Source: Kiritimatiellales bacterium | Lineage (GTDB): Bacteria; Verrucomicrobiota; Kiritimatiellia; Kiritimatiellales; Tichowtungiaceae | Direction of reading: 5' to 3' | Length of the DNA stretch: 64,000 nt | Assembly: GCA_041656295.1 (NCBI GenBank) | Contig: JBBADV010000003.1 | Span: forward strand, 124,001-188,000 | Shown: positions 32,694 through 40,534 of the stretch, in pieces | How positions within the stretch are numbered: the first letter of the stretch is position 1 | Layout: each line of letters starts with the position of its first letter | Position numbers and translations under genes: made by a program | The notes under the pieces: model-generated | Told to the model about the DNA's origin: nothing | Seen by the model: the letters and a program-made list of their open reading frames with translations, nothing else | Database searches by the model: none

Positions 32694-33733
32694 TGTTTGG
32701 TCCCACAGTGTGCTGGAGTGATGTATAACCAGCTCCGGAGGGCTGAATTATGGGACAGATAGTACACGGATGCGCCCGTACGACTGAGGCAGTGCGTCGA
32801 ACAATACAACATCGTCAAGAGAGCCTGAATGTTCTGGCGCGCCGGCACGGTATTAACCCGAAAACCGTAGCGAAACGGCGACAGCGCACAACAGTACAGG
32901 ATGCCCCGATGGGACCCAGACAACCCCGGTCAACGGTGCTGAGCAAGGAGGAAGAAGCCGCTTGCGTCGCTTTTCGGCAACACACGCTGCTTCCTCTCGA
33001 TGATTGTCTTTACAGCCTGCAGACCGCCATACCTCATTTAACACGCTCCTCTCTGCATCGTTGCTGCCAACGTCATGGTATTCGCCGGCTGCCGGATACC
33101 AAAGATTCTCGGAGCAAACGGAAATTCAAAACCTGTCCGATCGGGTTTTTCCATATCGACATCGCCGAGGTCCGCACGGAAGAAGGCAGGTTATATATGT
33201 TTGTTGCCATTGACCGTACGTCAAAATTTACTGTTGTTCAGCTTCACGAAAAGGCAACGCGGCGAATTTCTGCCGACTTTCTTCAAGAGCTCATCCGGGC
33301 CGTTCCTTATACTATCTACACCGTATTAACGGATAACGGAACCCGGTTTACCTCTCCGGGTAACCGACGGTCTGCAACATCGGATATCAAGCAGGCGATA
33401 AATTCCGGAAGTCTTTTTCGCGCACATGCCTTTGAACTGGCTTGCCCCGAAACAATGTAGATCACCGGCTGACCAAACCCAACCATCCCTGGACCAACGG
33501 ACAGGTTGAGCGGATGAACCGGACGTTGAAAAAGGCAACGGTGAAGCGGTATCACTATGGAACCCATGATCAGCTGAAAGAACACATACAGACCTTTTTG
33601 ATGGCCTATCACTTTGCCAAACGGCTCAAAACATTACATGGTCTTACGCCATACGAATATATCTGCAACATCTGGACTTCTGATCCGGATCGGTTTAAGT
33701 TTGATCCGTTCCAGTACACTGTGGGACTAAACA
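32694..33733 (+). mobile_element. IS481-family insertion sequence
   Basis: About 1040 bp. The ends TGTTTGGTCCCACAGTGTGC (32694) and the inverse ending ...CTGTGGGACTAAACA (33733) match at 22 of 24 positions. It encodes a frameshifted IS481 transposase. No target duplication was recognised. Confidence 0.8.
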
Positions 33734-33777
33734 CACGCCGGATATCGCATTCTGCTGGAATTTATCCGGCAAATTAA
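32750..33777 (+). pseudogene. IS481-family transposase, frameshifted
   Basis: It starts MGQIVHGCARTTEAVRRTI, the standard IS481 N-terminus, with a helix-turn-helix (LARRHGINPKTVAKRRQR). The integrase core DDE residues follow: GFFHIDIAEV, VLTDNGTRF, and WTNGQVERMNRTLKKATV. At about 33450-33460 the frame breaks (HAFELACPETM then stop) and resumes as NNVDHRLTKPNHPW; one missing A in GAAAC would explain it. The second frame runs past the IS end to 33777. It is probably inactive unless frameshifting restores it. Confidence 0.88.
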
Positions 33778-33870
33778 TGGAATGGAATAAGCATGCTTAT
33801 CAATATGCTGTTCTGACCGCGCCAAGAACGTCACTTGATCGTATTACGGATGACTCTATAAAAATCCATT

Positions 33871-34704
33871 TTACCATAACTTTGGACGGATTAATGTCTC
33901 ATCAAGCAACGGAACAGCAGTCTTTACAGCCTGCATTATTTCGGGCGGCAACGGACCCAGTGAAGCAAGCCGGATATTCTCCGTTAACTGCTCAGGGGTT
34001 TCGACGCCGGTTAAAATGCTGATCCTCTCGCCAAACCCAAGCAGATAACGCATGCACAGCTCTTTCAACGGGATTCCAAAAACCTCTAATTTCCGGCGAT
34101 ATGGTGCGAGTCCGGGTATAATTTTATCTTCCGGCATTAACAGCATGCCTTGCAGATAGACACTGCGGATGAATGTATGATGAATACGCTGTTCGATCCA
34201 GGCATCAAAACGATGATCAACCGGATTACACGGAATCTGAACGAGAGGAATGTTTAACGCTTGGTCACGGTATATGACACTGTCTAATGAAATGCCGGCA
34301 TTTTGAATGAATCCCTGTGCGATCATAGATTGCAATATCGGCAATGCATGAATATCAGTTTCCCGATGCAATAATGCCGCCGGCAGTATTTCCAGACGAA
34401 GGCGCTTAAGTGAGGTTACTAATGAAGTTTTTATAAATTTTTCAGGATCGATATCGGCAGGCAGCGGCGGAATTTTGCTGACAATGAGAATTTTATTGCT
34501 GATTCCGAGTTCTGCGCATGCACGTCCCAGCACATCTTCACTGTCGCCGTAGGCCGCGGCAGTGTCAAAGGCGGTGATGCCCGAATCAACTGCAATTCTG
34601 AGTATCTGTTTAACGGTATCAAACGAAGGTTTGCCATGAATATTGGCGATGCCGTAATTCATACCGAATTGAACAGTGCCAAGCATGAGTTTTGAATAGT
34701 TCAT
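33871..34704 (-). CDS. Aldo/keto reductase
   Basis: A 277-aa NAD(P)H oxidoreductase with the AKR tetrad: Asp and Tyr in GITAFDTAAAYGDSEDVLG, Lys in ILIVSKIPP and His in AALLHRETDI. The barrel N-terminus is LMLGTVQFGMNYGIA. It resembles sugar-lactone or L-fucose/galactose-type reductases of the AKR family. It follows the SDR gene by 8 bp in one operon behind the TTTCTA-N6-TAGAAA operator, so a role in oxidising or reducing the sugar handled by this locus is inferred. Confidence 0.88.
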   Translation of the reverse strand: MNYSKLMLGTVQFGMNYGIANIHGKPSFDTVKQILRIAVDSGITAFDTAAAYGDSEDVLGRACAELGISNKILIVSKIPPLPADIDPEKFIKTSLVTSLKRLRLEILPAALLHRETDIHALPILQSMIAQGFIQNAGISLDSVIYRDQALNIPLVQIPCNPVDHRFDAWIEQRIHHTFIRSVYLQGMLLMPEDKIIPGLAPYRRKLEVFGIPLKELCMRYLLGFGERISILTGVETPEQLTENIRLASLGPLPPEIMQAVKTAVPLLDETLIRPKLW

Positions 34705-34712
34705 AAAACGTC

Positions 34713-35498
34713 CTATTTAGCAGTATAACCGCCGTCAACTGCGAGATTAATCCCTGTAATATATTTTGATGCCTCGGATGCCAGAAAAACTACAGGGCCT
34801 TTTAAATCATCTGTTCCGGCCAGTCGTCCCAGAAACGTGTTTGCACTGTAATTTTCAACAAATCGTTGCGAATGATCTTCTGTTTGAAATCCGCCGGGAC
34901 TCAGGCAGTTGACACGAATTCCGAACGGCCCAAGCACGCTGGCGGCAAAGCGGGTGAAGTTGACCAAGCCGCCTTTTTCATAAAAATAAGCAGGGGATGG
35001 CCATGTCTCACCTGAATACATATCGGTTCCGGCATAATTTGTATAATTTATGCCGCGCATCCCCAGATATGATCCAATGTTGATGATGGATCCTGCCCGC
35101 TGCTGTTTCATATTTTCTGCCACCAGTCTGGTTAAACAAAACAGGGCGGATGCATTAACCCGCAAGCTGGCATCAAAATCATCCATAGGTAAATTCCACG
35201 CTGTACATGCAGACCGGGAGACCGCATTGTTCACTAGGATATCGATTTTATTAAATCTGGATAGTACTGCCGCGACTGTACTGTGAATGGATTCCTCGTC
35301 AGTAAGATCCAGTTCGAAACAGGTGACGTTGGCATAACCGGATGCTACAGAATGCAGGCTTTCCAGATTCCTCGAAGCAATACATGTACTTGCACCGGCT
35401 TCTGCCAGCGCTTCGAAAATCTGCCGGCCATATAATCCTGCGCCGCCGGTCACCAGCGCAACTTTTCCTTTAAGCGAAAACGTATTGAGAAATTGCAT
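34713..35498 (-). CDS. Short-chain dehydrogenase/reductase
   Basis: A 261-aa classical SDR. The nucleotide-binding motif is VTGGAGLYGRQIFEALAEAG, followed by DILVNNAVSR, a catalytic Ser in IINIGSYLG, YFYEK (YxxxK) and the C-terminal AVDGGYTAK. The tyrosine lies after a slightly long insertion, as in some gluconate and 2-keto-sugar dehydrogenases. It is first in a two-gene operon with the aldo/keto reductase. The palindrome at 35556-35573 sits 57 bp upstream, next to a TATAAT box (35573-35578 on the minus strand), which suggests repression by the local GntR-type regulator. Confidence 0.92.
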   Translation of the reverse strand: MQFLNTFSLKGKVALVTGGAGLYGRQIFEALAEAGASTCIASRNLESLHSVASGYANVTCFELDLTDEESIHSTVAAVLSRFNKIDILVNNAVSRSACTAWNLPMDDFDASLRVNASALFCLTRLVAENMKQQRAGSIINIGSYLGMRGINYTNYAGTDMYSGETWPSPAYFYEKGGLVNFTRFAASVLGPFGIRVNCLSPGGFQTEDHSQRFVENYSANTFLGRLAGTDDLKGPVVFLASEASKYITGINLAVDGGYTAK

Positions 35499-35555
35499 AC
35501 ATACTCCTTTAACAGAACTGAGTTTTAACTGACGATAAAATTAATTCAATAAATA

Positions 35556-35573
35556 TTTCTAAAATTTTAGAAA
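35556..35573. promoter_or_regulatory. Operator 1, palindrome TTTCTAAAATTTTAGAAA
   Basis: A perfect 18-bp palindrome upstream of the SDR operon, extended to 20 bp by A/T. Its edge touches a minus-strand TATAAT (35573-35578). The same sequence recurs at 35827, 38639 (one change) and 45695 (same half-sites). Confidence 0.7.
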
Positions 35574-35796
35574 TTATAATGTGTTTTAAACTTTTCTTTG
35601 CCCGGGCGGAGTAAAACAGCTTGTTACTTTTAAACAAAGCAGAAATGCGCAATGAAGGCCCTTTGCGGTGTGTGAGGTTAACAATAAAGCAATGCTGCGG
35701 GAAAAGCAAATCGATCCCCCGGTCTGTATAACAGCGCGTAACCGGCAAAAGAGGGATATTGCAGTTTTGCAATTTACAGATGGCTCAAAATAAATG

Positions 35797-35825
35797 TTGA
35801 CAAAATTTTGGAAGCCGACAGAATA
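35797..35825 (+). promoter_or_regulatory. Sigma-70-like promoter of PEP-CTERM unit 1
   Basis: TTGACA (35797-35802), a 17-bp spacer and AGAATA (35820-35825). The arrangement is repeated in the duplicated unit at 38608. The operator at 35827 lies directly downstream, where a bound repressor would block initiation. A leader hairpin, CTGTCC-GAGGTGC-GGACAG (35864-35882), follows in the untranslated region. Confidence 0.65.
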
Positions 35826-35826
35826 G

Positions 35827-35844
35827 TTTCTAAAATTTTAGAAA
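35827..35844. promoter_or_regulatory. Operator 2, palindrome TTTCTAAAATTTTAGAAA
   Basis: Identical 18-bp palindrome to operator 1, placed over the expected transcription start of the PEP-CTERM unit 1 promoter, which fits repression. Confidence 0.75.
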
Positions 35845-35938
35845 TTATATTTTCAGAGGATGACTGTCCGAGGTGCGGACAGCAAAAAAGCAGGAACAAA
35901 CCGGGCTGAAATCAGCCGCGGAACAACAGGAGAGGTCA

Positions 35939-36670
35939 ATGAAAAGTACAATAGGAAAATGGATGACAGGTCTGATAATGGCAGTTTTTTGCGGATATTC
36001 GGTGTTCGCCGGAGTTACTCCCTGGGAACTGAATGGTATAACCTGGACGAATTATTACCGGGCGGATACGGATGGTTTGCCTACTGAAGCGGATCCGGTA
36101 TGGATCTCAGAATATGCAACCGGCACTCATTATTTGACGAATAATTCCGTCCGTATTGAAACAGAGCCCGGCCAGCAGCGTTCTTTCAGAACGGTTTCCG
36201 GGTGGGATTTAACACAGGATATGATAGTAGAAGCTACATTCCGCGTAATCAGCCAGACCGAACAAGCCAACAATGGCGCCGGTTCGATTGTATATGGAAA
36301 CGGATCATTTTATGGAACTGTGCTTATCGGTACAGACTTGATAACGGGAGCAGCGAAAGGGGTACATGATTTTACTGACTGGACCACTGTGCGATTGGTT
36401 TTTGAAGGAATGGATGATATAGCTACCGCCACAGTAAAAGTGTATATTGATAACAACCCTGTCGCGGTGGCTACAAATTCAAAGTGGACAGAGTCAGGGG
36501 CCATAAATTTTCTCCGGTTTGGAGATCCTAATGGAAACGCAACCACAACGGACGGTGTGATGGAGTGGCAGTCGGTCCGCTGGGCGGCAATTCCCGAGCC
36601 GGGGACAGTTACACTGTTTTTATTTTCATCCGGGATGCTGTATGCTGTTCGCAAATTAAAATCTAAATAA
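35939..36670 (+). CDS. PEP-CTERM sorting-domain protein (unit 1)
   Basis: A 243-aa secreted protein. It has a signal peptide (TGLIMAVFCGYSVFA, cleavage near AFA/GV), a beta-sandwich body of LamG/concanavalin type (WDLTQDMIVEATFRVIS, WTTVRLVFEGMDD, AINFLRFGDPNG) and a C-terminal PEP-CTERM tail: IPEPGT, a hydrophobic helix and RKLKSK. Such tails direct exosortase-dependent anchoring or secretion; no exosortase is in this window. The ATG at 35939 follows GGAGAGG. It is about 85 percent like the copy at 38751-39500, showing a duplication. The body is probably carbohydrate-binding, but this is inferred from fold resemblance. Confidence 0.88.
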   Translation: MKSTIGKWMTGLIMAVFCGYSVFAGVTPWELNGITWTNYYRADTDGLPTEADPVWISEYATGTHYLTNNSVRIETEPGQQRSFRTVSGWDLTQDMIVEATFRVISQTEQANNGAGSIVYGNGSFYGTVLIGTDLITGAAKGVHDFTDWTTVRLVFEGMDDIATATVKVYIDNNPVAVATNSKWTESGAINFLRFGDPNGNATTTDGVMEWQSVRWAAIPEPGTVTLFLFSSGMLYAVRKLKSK

Positions 36671-36677
36671 AACACAG

Positions 36678-36707
36678 AACCCGGGTGTTAGAAACATCCG
36701 GGTTTTT
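36678..36707 (+). terminator. Terminator/attenuator after PEP-CTERM gene, unit 1
   Basis: AACCCGGGTGTT-AGA-AACATCCGGGTT, with 12-bp arms (one G-U pair), followed by TTTG. It lies between the PEP-CTERM gene and the secreted esterase, so it should lower expression of the second gene. It is repeated at 39508 with a perfect stem. Confidence 0.7.
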
Positions 36708-36742
36708 GCGCCGGGATTTCATCCATCAAACGGAGAGAACAA

Positions 36743-38164
36743 ATGGGAACAAAGAGAAAATTATGGCTTACCGGAGTTTGGGTTGCGGGTTTTTGCATTG
36801 CCGTTTCCGGCGCAAAGCTGCCGTTAACGACGAACGGGATCGATTGGGGTACAAATTATTACAATCCGGATAAACGTTCCGGCGTTGAATATGACGGGCT
36901 GCCGATGTCTGCTTCACCGGCGTGGGTTTCGGGCTATAATACCGGATCATACAGTCTGGAAGACAATTATTTGCGGATCGTCACAAAAAGCAGCCGGAGC
37001 GAAGAGGCGGAAACGCGCCAGACATTCAGCATAACAGCAGGGTGGAATTTAACAGATGATGCTGTAGTTGAAGCAACTCTGCGTGTGGTGGAGAATATTG
37101 ATGGACTTCCCGCAGCCGGTGCGCAGCAGATTTGTTACGGAAACCTGGAAATTCGTTCCTTTATTGGATTTACTAAGGATGGAATCCGCACCAGCGGCGG
37201 AACGTATTATCAGCATGATATGACGGAATGGACGACGGTCCGGCTCGTGTTTGAAAATATAAAAAACCCTGCGCTGGCCGCGGTGAATGTATATGTTAAC
37301 GGTGGAACTGAGCCGGTGTTAATTAACAAAACCTGGTATCCGAGTTCAGCCGCATTGAATGTGCTGCGCATTGGAGATATGAATGCGGTCAGCGGCGGCA
37401 CAGTGGACTGGGAATCAATTCGCTGGAAGTGCAATGCGGCATCTGACGGCGTATCTGGTGGAATGGTGGTACAGCTCGTCGAAAAAAAAATGCATGCAGC
37501 CGTGAAGCCGGCGGATCGTGCGGATCGCGACTGGTGGATACCGCGTCATGAAGAAAAGCTGGCAGAGATAAAATCTCGGGATGTTGATCTGGTTTTTATC
37601 GGTGACTCAATTACGCAGGGTTGGGAAAATGCCGGCAAACCGGTGTGGGATGAATATTTTGCGCCGCGCAATGCAGTAAATCTTGGATTCGGCGGTGATC
37701 GCACCGAGCAGGTGTTGTGGCGGATCGATCACGGCGAGCTGGATGGAATCAATCCGAAAGCCGTGATGATTATGATCGGCACAAATAATTCCGGTAGAGA
37801 TTCGGCAGAAGAAATTGCCGACGGAATTAAAGCGATTGTAACGCGCATCCGCCACAAACTGCCGAAGACAAAAACTCTGGTTCTCGCAATTTTCCCGCGT
37901 GGCGATGCGGCGCAACGTGCGGATACAGCGAACGATGCAACCTATAATGATCAGTGGGCCAAAAATGATCAAACCAGCGAGATCGTTTCGACAATCGCCA
38001 ATAACAAAAATATATTTTTTCTCAATATCAACCAGGCATTTCTCGACGCTGATGGCGTTTTGCGCCGCAGTGTGATGCCGGATCTGCTGCATCTGAACGC
38101 ATCCAGCTACCGCATCTGGGCCGAGCAGGTTGAACCAATGATCAGCCAGCTGATGGCGGAATAA
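36743..38164 (+). CDS. Secreted LamG-like domain + SGNH/GDSL hydrolase
   Basis: A 473-aa protein with a signal peptide (WLTGVWVAGFCIAVSGA) and an N-terminal beta-sandwich (about 25-235, related to the PEP-CTERM protein body). The C-terminal SGNH esterase is of the PAF-acetylhydrolase type: block I VFIGDSITQGWENAG (catalytic Ser), block II GFGGDRTEQVLWRI (Gly), block III MIGTNN (Asn), block V LLHLNASSYRIWA (catalytic His region). It probably removes acetyl groups from extracellular glycans. The N-terminal domain is shared with the gene at 39572 but the catalytic half is unrelated, pointing to domain exchange after duplication. Confidence 0.88.
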   Translation: MGTKRKLWLTGVWVAGFCIAVSGAKLPLTTNGIDWGTNYYNPDKRSGVEYDGLPMSASPAWVSGYNTGSYSLEDNYLRIVTKSSRSEEAETRQTFSITAGWNLTDDAVVEATLRVVENIDGLPAAGAQQICYGNLEIRSFIGFTKDGIRTSGGTYYQHDMTEWTTVRLVFENIKNPALAAVNVYVNGGTEPVLINKTWYPSSAALNVLRIGDMNAVSGGTVDWESIRWKCNAASDGVSGGMVVQLVEKKMHAAVKPADRADRDWWIPRHEEKLAEIKSRDVDLVFIGDSITQGWENAGKPVWDEYFAPRNAVNLGFGGDRTEQVLWRIDHGELDGINPKAVMIMIGTNNSGRDSAEEIADGIKAIVTRIRHKLPKTKTLVLAIFPRGDAAQRADTANDATYNDQWAKNDQTSEIVSTIANNKNIFFLNINQAFLDADGVLRRSVMPDLLHLNASSYRIWAEQVEPMISQLMAE

Positions 38165-38576
38165 ATTTTTGATGTATTGGCGCGTGGGCTTTCTGCAGCC
38201 GGCAATTACTTTGATACTGCCGGACGCTGACGCCGGTGAGTTTTTAAACAGGTGCGCCAAGCGGATGGGCTGCGGCCGGTTTGTGTCGCTGCTTTTTCAC
38301 CCTGATGGTCTGTTTCGGATTTTTCCAATACGGTCAATAGCAAACAGTATTCATAGCAGGATTGGCGGAGGCCGGAAAAACTTCTTTACCGGCCGGTTGA
38401 GGTTGCAACCTGGAAAAAGTCTGGGTGTTGGGATGTTGAGCGGATTGTCAGTACATGGTCAACACCATTCCCGCAAGAGACAGAATTTGGAAACCGCCGA
38501 AGAACTGTTTACTCAGAGAATGGTGGCATGACTCAAAAAGCTTCATGCGGACATTTGCTTTTATAATCTACCTAAC
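38165..38576. other. Intergenic spacer without recognisable gene
   Basis: 412 bp between the two duplicated units. Open frames on both strands (for example 38169-38531 plus) show no family features and no ribosome-binding site. Homology with unit 1 begins only at about 38577 (GCAATTTACA). Confidence 0.5.
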
Positions 38577-38607
38577 TTCGCAATTTACACATTGCCAAAA
38601 ATAAACG

Positions 38608-38636
38608 TTGACAAAATTCTGAAAGTCGATAGAAAT
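38608..38636 (+). promoter_or_regulatory. Sigma-70-like promoter of PEP-CTERM unit 2
   Basis: TTGACA (38608-38613), a 17-bp spacer and AGAAAT (38631-38636). It is the duplicate of the promoter at 35797, with the operator again immediately downstream. Confidence 0.6.
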
Positions 38637-38638
38637 AG

Positions 38639-38656
38639 TTTCTGAAATTTTAGAAA
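38639..38656. promoter_or_regulatory. Operator 3, TTTCTGAAATTTTAGAAA
   Basis: The same 18-bp site as operators 1 and 2 with one substitution in the left half. It overlaps the likely transcription start of unit 2. Confidence 0.7.
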
Positions 38657-38750
38657 TTATATTTTTAGAAGATGACTGTCTGAGGTGCGGACAGCAAAAA
38701 AGCAGGAACAAACCGGGCTGCAATTAGCAGCGGAACAAAAGGAGAGGTCA

Positions 38751-39500
38751 ATGAGAAATACAGCAGGAAAATGGATGACAGGTCTGATAACGATAGTTTT
38801 TTACGGATATTCGGCATTCGCCGGAGTTGTTCCCTGGGAACTGAATGGCATTACCTGGACGAATTATTACCGGGCGGATACGGACGGCTTGCCTACTGCA
38901 GCGAATCCGGTATGGATCCAAGAATACGCAACCGGCACTCATTATTTGACGAATAACAATGCCATCCGTATCGAAACGACATCCGGCCAGCAGCGTTCTT
39001 TCAGAACGGTCTCCGGTTGGGATTTAACACAGGATATGACGGTTGAAGCTACGTTCCGTGTAATCAGCATGACCGCGCAAGCCAACAATGGCGCCGGTGC
39101 AATTGTATATGGGAACGGATCGTTTTACGGAACCGTGCTTATCGGCACAAACCAGATAACAGGAACAGCTAAGGGAGTCCATGATTTTACAGACTGGACC
39201 ACTGTGCGACTGGTTTTTGAAGGAATGGACAGTCAAGCCACCGCCACAGTTAAAGTGTATATTAATAATAATCCCGATGCAGTGGTTACAAATTCAATCT
39301 GGACGACCGGAACGAGTATAAATTTTCTCCGGTTTGGAGATCCTAATGCAAGCGCAACCACAACGGACGGTGTGATGGAGTGGCAGTCGGTCCGCTGGAC
39401 GGCGGGCGCTATTGCTCCGGTTCCTGAGCCGGGCACCGTTACACTGTTTTTATTTTCGTCCGGAATGCTGTATGCTGCCCGCAAATTAAAATCCAGATAA
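38751..39500 (+). CDS. PEP-CTERM sorting-domain protein (unit 2)
   Basis: A 249-aa paralogue of the protein at 35939. It has the same signal peptide type (TGLITIVFYGYSAFA), the same beta-sandwich blocks (WDLTQDMTVEATFRVIS, WTTVRLVFEGMDS, INFLRFGDPNASA) and the PEP-CTERM tail VPEPGT followed by a hydrophobic helix and RKLKSR. It has the same Shine-Dalgarno, GGAGAGG. A four-residue insertion (GAIAP) precedes the tail. Upstream leader and promoter are also duplicated, so the copies are probably co-regulated. Confidence 0.88.
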   Translation: MRNTAGKWMTGLITIVFYGYSAFAGVVPWELNGITWTNYYRADTDGLPTAANPVWIQEYATGTHYLTNNNAIRIETTSGQQRSFRTVSGWDLTQDMTVEATFRVISMTAQANNGAGAIVYGNGSFYGTVLIGTNQITGTAKGVHDFTDWTTVRLVFEGMDSQATATVKVYINNNPDAVVTNSIWTTGTSINFLRFGDPNASATTTDGVMEWQSVRWTAGAIAPVPEPGTVTLFLFSSGMLYAARKLKSR

Positions 39501-39507
39501 AACAGGA

Positions 39508-39536
39508 AACCCGGATGTTTGAAACATCCGGGTTTT
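39508..39536 (+). terminator. Terminator/attenuator after PEP-CTERM gene, unit 2
   Basis: AACCCGGATGTTT-G-AAACATCCGGGTT, a perfect stem followed by TTTTG. The stem sequence differs from unit 1 (GTGTT versus ATGTTT) while pairing is kept, which supports a functional RNA structure. Confidence 0.75.
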
Positions 39537-39571
39537 GCGCCGGAATTTCAGCAATCGAACGGAGTAAACAA

Positions 39572-40534
39572 ATGGGAACAAAAAGAAAATTATGGATAAC
39601 AGGAGTTTGGGTTACGGTTGTTTGCATGGCCGTCTCCGGCGCAAAGCTGCCGTTAACGACAAACGGGATTGACTGGGGCACAAACTATTACAATCCGGAT
39701 AAACGGTCCGGCGGCGCCGAATATGACGGGCTGCCGGTGTCTGCCTCACCGGCGTGGATTTCTGCCTATAATACCGGATCATACAGCCTTGAAGAAAATT
39801 ATTTGCGGATCGTCACAAAAAGTAATCGGGGCGGAGAGGCGGAAACGCGCCAGATATTCAGCATAACGACAGGGTGGGATTTAACAGATGATGCTGTGGT
39901 TGAAGCAACCCTGCGTGTAGTAGAAAATATTAAAGGGCTTCCCGCTGCCGGTGCGCAGCAGATTTGTTACGGCAATCCGGAAATCCGTTCTTTTATCGGA
40001 TTTACTAAAGATGGCATTCGCACCAGCGCCGGAACATATTATCGGCATGATATGACGAAATGGACAACGGTTCGCCTGATGTTTAAAAATATGAAAAATC
40101 CGGCGTTAGCAGAAGTTGAGATTTTCGTTAACGGAGGAACGGAACCTGTATTGATAAACAGAACCTGGTATCCAACCAGCACTCAGGTGTTAAATTCATT
40201 GCGTTTCGGCGATATGAATGCGCCCAGCGGCGGCACAGTGGACTGGGAATCGATTCGCTGGAGGTGTAACGCTGCATCTGACCGCGCATCTGCCGGAATG
40301 GAGGTAACGGCTTCTGCGGGGGAGCCTTATATCCCGTGCTCTGAAAAAGCGCGGAATGGCTGGGGGCTGCTTTTTAATGAAGATGGTGATTTTTCAATCA
40401 CAGATCCCGATCCGGAAATTGCGGCCGAATATATCCGGAATATGCTGAAACAGCTTGCCGGGACACCGGTGAAGACTGTGATGCACAGTATCGGCGCCGC
40501 ATCAGATATTCTGTATTATCCATCAGAATACTGA
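39572..40534 (+). CDS. Secreted LamG-like + TIM-barrel protein, first part (ends at internal TGA)
   Basis: Signal peptide (WITGVWVTVVCMAVSGA) and an N-terminal beta-sandwich nearly the same as in the SGNH hydrolase at 36743. From about residue 245 it turns into a different catalytic region (GWGLLFNEDGDFSITDPDPE, GTPVKTVMHSIGAASDILYY). The frame stops at TGA 40532-40534 (codon 321). The next codons, in the same frame, continue the same domain (SYWGWRKLPKYEDHAVWGP) to 41896. One gene of about 774 codons is therefore interrupted by a single stop: a nonsense mutation, a sequence error or recoding. The ATG at 39572 follows CGGAGTAAAC. Confidence 0.75.
   Translation: MGTKRKLWITGVWVTVVCMAVSGAKLPLTTNGIDWGTNYYNPDKRSGGAEYDGLPVSASPAWISAYNTGSYSLEENYLRIVTKSNRGGEAETRQIFSITTGWDLTDDAVVEATLRVVENIKGLPAAGAQQICYGNPEIRSFIGFTKDGIRTSAGTYYRHDMTKWTTVRLMFKNMKNPALAEVEIFVNGGTEPVLINRTWYPTSTQVLNSLRFGDMNAPSGGTVDWESIRWRCNAASDRASAGMEVTASAGEPYIPCSEKARNGWGLLFNEDGDFSITDPDPEIAAEYIRNMLKQLAGTPVKTVMHSIGAASDILYYPSEY

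Noticed and set aside
38169..38531. A 120-codon open frame between the duplicated units
   Set aside because: Skewed composition, no ribosome-binding site, no recognisable domain; it is treated as spacer.
40532..40534. Selenocysteine at the internal TGA
   Set aside because: No Cys homologue context or SECIS-like hairpin is visible after the TGA, and glycoside-hydrolase-like enzymes do not use Sec.
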